Shown here: in pieces, positions 1-6,920 of the stretch
How positions within the stretch are numbered: the stretch's first letter is position 1
How the letters are laid out: the number at the start of each line of letters is the position of its first letter
Assembly (NCBI GenBank): GCA_001931875.2
Contig: MSJH02000273.1
Location: 1 to 11,204, forward strand
Length of the DNA: 11,204 bases
From: Byssochlamys sp. IMV 00236
Lineage: Eukaryota > Ascomycota > Eurotiomycetes > Eurotiales > Thermoascaceae
Reading direction: 5' to 3'
Program-made: the position numbers and the translations under genes
Notes under the pieces: model-generated
Database searches by the model: none
What the model saw: the letters and a program-made list of their open reading frames with translations, nothing else
What the model was told of the DNA's origin: nothing

Positions 1-34
1 TACATTGGCAATATTCATACTGACTTTATTTTAG

Positions 35-1179
35 AAAAAGGCTCGTCTTGAAGAAGAAGAAGTAATCTGTACAAAAGATAGAAACATGATCTAACAGCAT
101 TCTTTTCTCTTCTAGGCTAAGCGTAAAGAATTAGAAAGACAACAATCAAGAGCGAATGAAAGAGAAAGTCAAGAGAAATCGGTAAGAAAGAGAATATGGT
201 TTTAAATGAAGAAATGTATATAAACTTTATAATAGGAAGAAGAGGTGGAAACATTTAATATTTCAATAGAAGAATGCAGACGACGATTAAGAGCAATGGG
301 TCAACCTATTCGACTGTTTGCAGAAACAGATAAGCAGTGTAAACTTCGTCTACGTGCATTAGAGTTGATGGTCGAACAACAACCAGAGGTAAAACAGGAT
401 GGATACAATAAGACAATATGATTTTAAACATTTGAGAATAGAATCAAGGACGTAATGAGTTTATGAAGACATTGGAAGAAATGGAAGCACATATGCGTCT
501 TGATGACTTGAAGCAAAAAGGAGCTGTGCCTACTGAGAATAAAAAGAAACAAAAGAGACAGACATTGGTAGTAGAACCTATTCAACTTGAATTACTGTCA
601 TCCAACGTGGATAAACTGTATTCACAAATATATGCTTATTTTTCAGTAAGTACATACGTCTATTGTTATTATTCCATCTAAACTTTATTAGCACATGTTG
701 GAAGAATGGGAAGAGTATATGGCAGCGAGACCAGAAGAAGAAAAGAGAAGTGTGCCAGGAAAACGAGCAGCAGTCCTTCAGAAACAGGCAACAGAGTATA
801 TTAAACCCTTGATGCGTCACCTAAAAAAGGGAACATTAGAACTCGATGTATTAGCTCGTGTGGCTGAAATTGCTCAACGTATGCAAAAGAGGCTCTATCG
901 AGATGCTCAAGATGCCTATCTCCAACTGTCGATTGGTAATGCACCTTGGCCTATTGGTGTCACCATGGTGGGGTAAGTGTGCAACTTGTAGATATATAAT
1001 TTAATAACTCTTGTTTTTATAGTATTCACGAACGATCAGCGCGTGAAAAGATTAGTTCATCTCAAGTGGCCCATGTCTTAAATGATGAAACGTCAAGAAA
1101 GTGGATTCAGTCCGTTAAACGATTGATGACCTTTGCTCAAACCAAATATCCTCCTTACACACTAAGTCAAATTTCCTAA
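35..1179 (+). CDS. PRP18: Pre-mRNA splicing factor Prp18 (5' partial)
   Basis: Prp18 is a U5 snRNP-associated nuclear factor that acts at the second catalytic step of pre-mRNA splicing. Joining exons 35-61, 116-181, 236-388, 442-645, 692-972 and 1023-1179 gives one continuous 295-residue frame ending in TAA. The order is a charged E/K/R-rich start (KKARLEEEE...), a splicing-factor (SFM/PRP4-type) motif with [17 protein letters not shown], then the helical Prp18 domain. That domain includes the family's hallmark conserved loop [20 protein letters not shown], which spans the last intron. The five complete introns are 46-54 nt with GTAA donors and TAG acceptors; the first has a CTAAC branch-like site at 91-95. 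The family is usually about 340 residues, so the start codon and a few dozen residues lie left of the window. Bases 1-34 read as the end of an upstream intron (TACTGAC at 19-25, TTAG at 31-34). Identity is certain; the exact edge of the first visible exon is slightly less so. Confidence 0.95.
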
Positions 1180-1220
1180 TTCACACACAGTGTCACAATA
1201 CTTTTTGTCACTTTCACATG

Positions 1221-1226
1221 AATAAA
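1221..1226 (+). terminator. Poly(A) signal of PRP18
   Basis: AATAAA lies 42 nt after the PRP18 stop codon and only 64 nt before the start of the downstream same-strand gene. PRP18 3' processing and acyl-CoA dehydrogenase initiation therefore share the 110-bp gap 1180-1289. The second half of that gap is a T/CT-rich tract of the kind found near fungal transcription starts. Confidence 0.6.
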
Positions 1227-1289
1227 ATGACAAATAAATAAATATTTTTTTTCTTCTTGACCTTTTTCTTTTTGTTATCATTTTATTCC

Positions 1290-2624
1290 ATGCTTCGATC
1301 CTCCTTATCCAGATTACGTCCCCTTGTTCGTCAGTATTCCTCTGAAGCCTCTCCTGCTCCCTTGGGCATGGCTTTCAGTTTAACAGAGGAGCAAAAATCA
1401 ATCCAGGAGATGGCACGTAAATTTACAAAGGAAGAAATCATCCCTGTTGCCGCTGAGCATGATCAAACTGGAAAGTACCCTTGGGAGATCATCAAGAAGG
1501 CTTGGGAGCTTGGATTAGTCAATACACACGTAGAATCAAAATATGGTGGTATGGAACTGGGTGTATTCGATAGTGCTCTTATTTCAGAAGAATTAGCATA
1601 CGGTTGTTCAGGTAAAAAAAAAAAAAAAAAAGAGAATGATGATAAAGAATCAAACATGTGTATATTTATAAATATATATATATATATAGGTATCCAAACT
1701 GCTATCGAAGCCAACAATCTTGCTGAGGCACCTCTTGTGGTCGCTGGTAACGACTTTCAAAAGAAAAAATATTTAGGTCGTATGACAGAAGAACCTTTGG
1801 TTGCTTCATACGGTGTGACTGAACCTGGAGCAGGCTCTGATGTTGCCGGTCTTCGTACACAGGCTGTCAAGAAGGCTGACGGTAGCTGGGTACTGAACGG
1901 ACAAAAGATGTGGATTACCAATGCCGGTCATGCCAACTGGTTCTTTGTCCTTGCTCGCACCAACCCAGATGCACCCACAGGAAGCGCATTTACCGGTTTC
2001 ATCGTTGATGCCGATACCCCTGGTATCACCTTGGGTCGTAAGGAAATCAACATGGGCCAACGTGCCTCTGATACCCGCGGAGTGACATTTGAAGATGTGG
2101 TCGTTCCAGCCGAAAACGTCCTCGGTCGGGAAGGAGAAGGCTTCAAGATCGCAATGAAGGCATTCGATATCACACGTCCCCTTGTGGCCGCAGGTGCCGT
2201 TGGTTTAGCACGTCGTGCCATGGAAGAAGCAACGAAATATTCCCTCGAGCGTAAGACGATGGGTAAGCCCATATTCAATCACCAAGCTGTCGCCTTCATG
2301 TTGGCTGATATGATCATGAATATCGAGGCCTCTCGTCTGATGGTCTATCGTTCCGCCTGGATGCGTGATCAAGGTCAGAGAAATACATGGTACGCTAGTA
2401 TGGCCAAGGCTATGGCCAGTGAGACAGCCAACAAGTGTGCTGCTGATGCTGTTCAAATCTTTGGTGGAAATGGTTTCAATACAGAATATCCTGTCGAAAA
2501 GTTAATGCGTGATGCAAAGATCTTTATGATTTATGAAGGCACCTCACAGATTCAACGTTTGGTCGTCTCGCGTGGTTTGGCAGATTTGGCACAATCCGGT
2601 GCTTCTGCGTTGGGTGGATTTTAA
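1290..2624 (+). CDS. ACADM: Medium-chain acyl-CoA dehydrogenase, mitochondrial
   Basis: This FAD enzyme catalyses the first step of beta-oxidation, converting medium-chain acyl-CoA to trans-2-enoyl-CoA and passing electrons to ETF. Exons 1290-1611 and 1690-2624 encode 418 residues, close to the 421 of human MCAD, which it resembles along its length. The Arg/Ser-rich start [18 protein letters not shown] looks like a mitochondrial presequence. Acyl-CoA dehydrogenase signature 1 ([13 protein letters not shown]) falls at residues 149-161 and signature 2 ([20 protein letters not shown]) at 363-382. The catalytic base is Glu390 in IYEGTSQ. An upstream in-frame ATG at 1257 would add 11 hydrophobic residues ([11 protein letters not shown]) inside the T-rich leader; I prefer 1290 because it exposes the presequence. 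The single 78-nt intron has no in-frame stop, so the unspliced reading runs through. Chain-length preference is inferred from overall similarity to MCAD. Confidence 0.93.
   Translation: MLRSSLSRLRPLVRQYSSEASPAPLGMAFSLTEEQKSIQEMARKFTKEEIIPVAAEHDQTGKYPWEIIKKAWELGLVNTHVESKYGGMELGVFDSALISEELAYGCSGKKKKKKENDDKESNMCIFINIYIYIGIQTAIEANNLAEAPLVVAGNDFQKKKYLGRMTEEPLVASYGVTEPGAGSDVAGLRTQAVKKADGSWVLNGQKMWITNAGHANWFFVLARTNPDAPTGSAFTGFIVDADTPGITLGRKEINMGQRASDTRGVTFEDVVVPAENVLGREGEGFKIAMKAFDITRPLVAAGAVGLARRAMEEATKYSLERKTMGKPIFNHQAVAFMLADMIMNIEASRLMVYRSAWMRDQGQRNTWYASMAKAMASETANKCAADAVQIFGGNGFNTEYPVEKLMRDAKIFMIYEGTSQIQRLVVSRGLADLAQSGASALGGF
1612..1689 (+). other. Stop-free 78-nt intron with A18 and TA repeat
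   Basis: GT...AG intron of the acyl-CoA dehydrogenase gene, splitting a Gly codon (residue 108). Right after the donor comes a run of 18 A (1614-1631), and a TA-alternating tract (about 1673-1688) runs into the TAG acceptor. Its length is 26 codons and it has no stop in the reading frame. Removing it restores a match to MCAD (ELAYGCSG then [14 protein letters not shown]). The retained reading is Lys-rich low-complexity sequence, so I treat it as an intron and not as coding. Confidence 0.85.
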
Positions 2625-2634
2625 GAATGTGTAG

Positions 2635-2640
2635 AATAAA
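2635..2640 (+). terminator. Poly(A) signal of acyl-CoA dehydrogenase
   Basis: AATAAA lies 10 nt after the TAA stop. Cleavage downstream of it would fall inside or past the stop codon of the convergent methyltransferase gene, so the two 3' ends probably overlap. Confidence 0.6.
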
Positions 2641-2654
2641 TAGAAAAAAAAAAG

Positions 2655-2660
2655 TTTATT
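2655..2660 (-). terminator. Poly(A) signal overlapping methyltransferase stop
   Basis: On the minus strand the stop TAA and an AATAAA share one base (TAAATAAA), so the signal begins at the last base of the coding region. A cleavage site 10-30 nt further on would fall in the terminal exon of the convergent acyl-CoA dehydrogenase gene. Confidence 0.5.
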
Positions 2661-3792
2661 TAACAACATGTCGTTGTATAAACAGTGCCGTCATCATCCA
2701 CATCATCAAATTGAAGTACTGGCCCTGCATAGCCTTTTTTCCGAGCGACGACAGAATACCATGACATGTACGTGTTGTGCTCTTCCACTTCTTCTTTCAT
2801 GAGCTCTATTGTCTTTTCTAGTTCTTCTTCATCTATCCACTTGTTAGCTATCCATTCATCTCTATAACTACTGATCATTCGTTCCCAGTACTCTAATAAG
2901 AGTGCGCCTATTTCTCCGCCATGAAAGCCGACGGGCGTATGTGTATGATGGATTCGCATCCCCATCAACTGACTGATGTTAGCAAGTCGATTCGGCCATG
3001 GGTTTCTGCTATTCTCTTTAGTTGGAGAATATGGAGGTTGCTGTGTTGATCTAAGTACCACTATCAGTGATGCTCAGTCATTTCCCCCTCTCGCTTTTCT
3101 CTATTATAATCACTTACGTTCTATAAGGATATTCATGGAAGGTCCGGTATCAAATAGGTTATCATATGCTTCTACACATTCAATATAAGCGCCCTTTTTC
3201 ATTATTCTTATAAGCTCTTTTAATACATCATCCCATAGATGATCAGGCATGGTGCTCAGCATTGAGCGTACAAAGACATAATCAAATGTTGCATCTTCAA
3301 ATGGTAAAGGAAGTTCAATCAAGTCCATGTGTTGGTATAATACATTTCTTCCACAAGGACTTCAAAAAAAAATAAGTACATTCAATTTCATCCTTCATCT
3401 CTTTTTACCTTGTCGGCAGTACATTTTTATCAATATCAAGACCAATGAAATAAGAAAGCGGAAAACGAGCTGCCATATCCTTTAAAGATAATCAGTCTCT
3501 TGTTAATCTCTGATTCTTTATTTACTGTTGTCCAAAAGCCAGCACCACAGCCAATATCCAATACTTCACTACCACCTGCTTGTAATAATCTTTCGATAGG
3601 TGCTTTAAAATCGTTCTCAAAAGCCAGCTTAAGAGCGTTATGTCTAACCCAGTCTCGTTCTATGTCGTCTACCGTGTTGGGTAATCTAGGCTTTATGTTG
3701 TATTTTGTTGAAGTTCTCCATTTCAGTTTTAAAAAAGAAGTGATGCCACCATTGTTACTGCTGTTGTTGGTATTGTTTGAGGTATTAAACAT
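2660..3792 (-). CDS. SAM-dependent class I methyltransferase, substrate unknown
   Basis: Transfers a methyl group from S-adenosylmethionine; the acceptor cannot be told from sequence. Minus-strand exons 3792-3526, 3479-3409, 3359-3118 and 3060-2660 join in frame to 326 residues. An Asn/Ser-rich start (residues 1-16) leads to a helical segment, ERDWVRHNALKLAF. Then come SAM motif I VLDIGCGAG (77-85), the acidic strand IGLDID (101-106) ending motif II, FDYVFVRSM, and the post-motif strand KKGAYIECVE. This matches the large fungal Methyltransf_25/UMTA-like group. The carboxy half (RIHHTHTPVGFHGGEIG, then helical acidic sequence) is the more diverged substrate side. Introns are 46-57 nt. I chose ATG 3792; an in-frame ATG at 3879 would add 29 Phe-rich residues from the pyrimidine-rich leader. 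The fold is certain; the third splice join (ILIE-L-VLRSTQQ) is the weakest. Confidence 0.85.
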
Positions 3793-3867
3793 GCAAAATA
3801 TTAAAGAGAGAAAAAAAAAAGAGAAAAAGGGGTACAATCTACAAAAAGAAAAAAAATACTTCTCAGC

Positions 3868-3874
3868 CCAATCA
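3868..3874 (+). promoter_or_regulatory. CCAAT box upstream of methyltransferase
   Basis: CCAATCA, the core favoured by the Hap/NF-Y CCAAT-binding complex, lies 76 nt upstream of the minus-strand start at 3792. The rest of the 219-bp gap 3793-4011 holds CT-rich tracts (minus strand) next to the methyltransferase start and the 3' region of malate dehydrogenase, with no coding signal. Function is inferred from motif and position only. Confidence 0.35.
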
Positions 3875-3947
3875 AGCAATTTTCACTTAATAAGCTCTCT
3901 CTTTTCTTTATACTTGTTTAATACAAAAATATATATTTTTCTCTCTC

Positions 3948-3953
3948 TTTATT
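3948..3953 (-). terminator. Poly(A) signal of malate dehydrogenase
   Basis: AATAAA on the minus strand, about 58 nt after the malate dehydrogenase stop codon and in the upstream region of the methyltransferase gene on the same strand. Confidence 0.5.
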
Positions 3954-4011
3954 TACGAAGTGTAGCTAATGTGACATGTTGTATACAAGAAAAAGGGGAG
4001 GATGGAATAAT

Positions 4012-5082
4012 TTACTGAACGAACTTGTTACCCTTTTCAATGTTCTTTTGCAATTCAGGAATAGCCTTGGAAATGAGTTCCTTTTCATAGTCAGTGATTT
4101 GACCAACTTCATGGATCTTTTCAACACCTTCAGGGCCGAGTTCAATGTTGGTAGAGAAGTATTCAACACCTTCCTTGGCAAAGACATCAGACTTGACAAA
4201 AGAGGGTTCGATCACACCCTTCTTACCACCAACAGTGGCTTCCAAAACAGAGTTGGCGAAACGAGCACCAGCATAGGCCATGGAGAGAGTGGCAGAACCA
4301 GCGCCGTTCTTGGCCTTGACAACTTCATCACCACCATATTGGATACGGTGGGTCAAGGCATCGAGTTCTTCCTTGGTGAATTTAAGACCGGTTTGAGAAA
4401 GAAGAGGGACGATAGTCACACCAGAGTGACCACCAACAACGGTAACCTTGACATCCTTGGGGTCCAAGTTCTTGACTTCGGCAACGAAGCGAGAGGCACG
4501 GACAACGTCAAGGGTAGTGACACCATAAAGACGCTTGGGGTTGAAGACACCAGCCTTCTTTAAGGTTTCAGCAAAGATAGGAACAGTGGAGTTGACAGGG
4601 TTGGAGATGATAAGGACATGAGCGTTAGGGGCGTACCTAAGACACAGTTCAATAACACAAATACACACACATATTACAAAAATAACTTACTTGGCAGTAG
4701 CTTCAGCAAGGTCACGAACAATACCAGCATTGGTGTTGAACAAGTCATCACGAGTCATACCGGGCTTACGAGGAACACCAGCAGGAATGACAACGACGTG
4801 AGCATCTTCAAGGGCGGCCTTCAAACCCTCACCTTCGGGAGAGTGACCAGTGACCTTGGAGTTAGTGTTGATGTGGCTAAGGTCAGCAGCAACACCAGGG
4901 GCATTGACAATATCGTAAAGAGAAAGGTGAGTGACGTGAGGGTTTTCCTTCAAGAGCAAAGACAAGGGCTGACCGATACCACCAGCAGCACCAAGAACAG
5001 CAACCTTGGTAAGATTAGCAGAGGAGGTAGAGAAAGAACGCTTAGCAGCACCAAAGGCAAAGACACGAGAAGCGGCAAACAT
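4012..5082 (-). CDS. MDH1: Malate dehydrogenase, mitochondrial
   Basis: NAD-dependent malate dehydrogenase of the TCA cycle and malate-aspartate shuttle, interconverting malate and oxaloacetate. Exons 5082-4691 and 4636-4012 (54-nt intron) give 338 residues, the usual length. The first 24 residues ([20 protein letters not shown]...) are a typical matrix presequence. The NAD-binding Rossmann loop is GAAGGIG at 31-37. The mobile active-site loop [17 protein letters not shown] carries substrate arginines 105 and 111. LDVVRASRF gives Asp174/Arg177, and GGHSG gives the catalytic His201. The C-terminal half is strongly conserved ([20 protein letters not shown]). Codon choice is biased to C- and G-ending codons (GCC, AAG, GTC, ACC) far more than in neighbours such as the kinase or B56 gene, suggesting high expression. 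A GCGGGG motif lies 40 nt upstream. Identity is firm, and mitochondrial rather than cytosolic because of the presequence and this loop type. Confidence 0.97.
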
Positions 5083-5122
5083 GGTTTTGAATTGAAAAAA
5101 AAAAAGAAAGAAAAAAAAGAAC

Positions 5123-5128
5123 GCGGGG
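5123..5128 (+). promoter_or_regulatory. Possible CreA/Mig1-type site before malate dehydrogenase
   Basis: GCGGGG fits the fungal carbon-repressor consensus SYGGRG and lies 41 nt from the malate dehydrogenase ATG, with A-rich sequence on its 5' side as in Mig1-type sites. It is inside the 106-bp gap between this gene and the kinase stop. A six-base match is weak evidence; glucose control is a guess. Confidence 0.3.
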
Positions 5129-5184
5129 GAATATCAGATTTAACGCAGGGATTTCTTTTTTTTTCAAGGACCGAGCGGATAAAC

Positions 5185-5190
5185 TTTATT
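5185..5190 (-). terminator. Poly(A) signal overlapping kinase stop
   Basis: The minus strand reads CTAATAAAG at the kinase terminus, so the TAA stop (5191-5189) overlaps AATAAA by two bases. The 3' untranslated region would then be very short and lie in the upstream region of the malate dehydrogenase gene. Confidence 0.55.
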
Positions 5191-6587
5191 AGTTTAGCAT
5201 CAAGTCATGATTAATGTCTACACTGACTGCCTTGTCAGATTTTAAGGTACGAATGGCTGCTAGTTGAGATTTTTGAACGATATGATCCAGATGAGTATCG
5301 ATAGGGTGTCTTTGAAGATTAGCTATGAATGTACCAACGAAGCTGACATAGAAAAAAAAGGGTTTATATATATAAATATCACAAAATTACGAAATCAAGA
5401 TTACCAATCTCCAGCTCCAGTGACACTCTTAATTTCATGTGGCAAAATGGTTTCTGGTGGAAAATATTTGATGCCCGCTTCACCTACATAAAGACACCCT
5501 TCTTCTCCAAGCTTTGTGATCACGTTAGGAATAAAGTGGGATAGATACATTGCTTGTGGTAATGTTTTGACTGCTAAAGGAGAAAGATCGTCTTAAGGAC
5601 GTATGAATGTATATCATTGGATACCTATCTTATTTTATTTTTTTTCTTACTATAAGTGTGAATATACTTGTTGGACTTGATTTGTTTGTATAGTGCTGGA
5701 GTCGACTCGATTTCTTGAGACATGGCGTCTAGTTCAAATTGATTTGGGGAAATGTATCTTATAGATCGTACTTGAAGAGTCTCATGATGATTGAATAGTT
5801 TTAATGACTTTGGTACAGAAGTGGGCTCAAAGAATGCTTGTTTTCAAATAGACACAAGAGTAAGGCTAATATGATGTATAAAACTGATATGAACTTACCT
5901 GGAATACGAAATGCATGACATGTTTTGGCTATTTCTTTCATCACTTTGGATGATATATTGCCATCAAAACAAACGAGATTAGGTTGTTCATTTTGTATGA
6001 TAGATGCGACCTACAAACGTAATGAAATAAATGATACAAACATAAACTTACTAAACTCACCTTGACGCCATCCATGTGTTCAAATATATCCATGTCAGCC
6101 ACTGCAGCTACCAATTGACCCGTATTTGAGTGTAATGCATTATAGACCTATAGTTTTTAATATCAACATAAACTGATGCTGTCTAATGTCCTACAGCTGT
6201 ATTATGTCCTTTTAATGTCTGAATGTGTCTTGTATCCTGCATATATGCATAAATATCAATTATCCTCTTTCATATTTTGTATATACCATTTTCAATAATT
6301 TCATTCCTTCATATATGTTTATACCAGCCAAATCATCACCTACGACAGACACTAGACGAACCTTTGCACCCGTTCTCATGGCAGCCTCGGCTATATTACG
6401 CCCCACTCCACCTAACGTTTGCGTTATCTTCCCAGGCGTTGAAGTGTATAAAACAGACGACTTGATAGATGGACTAACAGTTGAAGTGATATCAAGAGCA
6501 ACGCCACCAATAACTAATAACTAAAGAACTAGTTAAAAAAAGAAGACATATCAACAAGGGATAAACTCTGACAGGTCTTGAAAGCAT
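5189..6587 (-). CDS. PfkB-family carbohydrate kinase, probable pseudouridine kinase
   Basis: ATP-dependent ribokinase-fold kinase; similarity in style points to pseudouridine kinase (pseudouridine to its 5'-phosphate), in the cytosol. Minus-strand exons are 6587-6567, 6520-6287, 6236-6195, 6147-6061, 6010-5899, 5836-5651, 5573-5405 and 5342-5189. They total 1005 nt and 334 residues with every phase consistent. Visible features are the first beta strand LLVIGGVALDI (8-18), sugar-binding LGGVGRNIAEA (43-53), VVGDD (66-70), lid residues AVADMDIF, FEPTSVPKS (typical of this subgroup), ISPNQFEL, and TGAGDCFVG (279-287) with catalytic base Asp283. A 42-nt exon (6195-6236) sits between introns of 50 and 47 nt. 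The first exon is tiny and its donor is non-canonical: GTTTAT at 6566, or GTCAGA at 6572, which would drop two residues. Many fungal homologues are fused to a pseudouridine-phosphate glycosidase; no such domain fits upstream here. PfkB fold is certain, substrate moderately so. Confidence 0.85.
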
Positions 6588-6655
6588 ATCACAGTCCTTT
6601 TGAATAAATAAAAAAAAAAAACCAGACAAAATTAAATTGACAGTTCAAGTTTATT

Positions 6656-6662
6656 TGATTGG
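6656..6662 (-). promoter_or_regulatory. CCAAT box upstream of PfkB kinase
   Basis: The minus strand reads CCAATCA, the preferred Hap/NF-Y core, 69 nt before the kinase ATG at 6587. The methyltransferase gene has the same seven bases at a similar distance, though in the opposite orientation relative to its gene. Confidence 0.35.
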
Positions 6663-6781
6663 GCAAAAATCTAAAGTTCATTTAAAGAAAAGGTACACAA
6701 AAAGCTCTGTTTATTAAAAAAGGTGCTGTCTAATCCCCCTTTTTTAACCTTCTCCTTTTTGATAGATATTTGTACCTTGTT

Positions 6782-6788
6782 TATAAAA
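6782..6788 (+). promoter_or_regulatory. Possible TATA element for B56 gene
   Basis: TATAAAA lies 133 nt before the B56 start codon and just ahead of a CT-rich tract, an arrangement compatible with a fungal core promoter. In AT-rich DNA such a match is expected by chance fairly often. Confidence 0.3.
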
Positions 6789-6920
6789 AAAACAACAACT
6801 CTTTATTTTTCTCCCTCTTTTTCTCTTTATTTTTTTAGTGCTTATATTTACTTTTGTAAGTTGATCTTTGAACATAAAAAGGACTCTAATTGACTTTGTG
6901 TGTAGAGTTGTTGATTTGAA

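Larger units (their letters stand above)
6588..6920. other. Divergent intergenic region, shared promoter
   Basis: This 333-bp gap separates the minus-strand kinase from the plus-strand B56 gene, so it should hold both promoters. Towards the kinase it has A/T tracts and a CCAAT box (6656-6662). Towards B56 it has TATAAAA at 6782-6788 and a long CT-rich tract (about 6799-6837), the kind that precedes transcription starts in fungi. A GTAAGT at 6857-6862 could be a donor in the B56 leader but I found no matching exon. No coding sequence or RNA gene is evident. Confidence 0.6.

Noticed and set aside
1257..1289. Upstream ATG adding [11 protein letters not shown] to acyl-CoA dehydrogenase
   Set aside because: The sequence is a T-rich leader typical of the region before a start. 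The ATG at 1290 begins directly with an Arg/Ser-rich mitochondrial presequence.
1630..1646. TGATGA in the acyl-CoA dehydrogenase intron as a C-box snoRNA
   Set aside because: No paired D box or terminal stem in a 78-nt intron made mostly of A and TA tracts.
1928..2278. Antisense open frame of 116 codons inside acyl-CoA dehydrogenase
   Set aside because: It mirrors a well-supported, conserved coding exon. Its product shows no domain, and other antisense frames in the same gene are similar by-products of codon bias.
2660..2671. C-terminal Cys-Cys of the methyltransferase as a Rab-type prenylation signal
   Set aside because: Double-Cys prenylation requires a Rab GTPase presented by its escort protein; a methyltransferase fold does not meet this, so the ending is probably incidental.
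4618..5214. Long plus-strand open frame opposite malate dehydrogenase
   Set aside because: It runs antisense across the conserved first exon and intron, is rich in Ser/Thr/Asn, and resembles no protein; it is a shadow frame.
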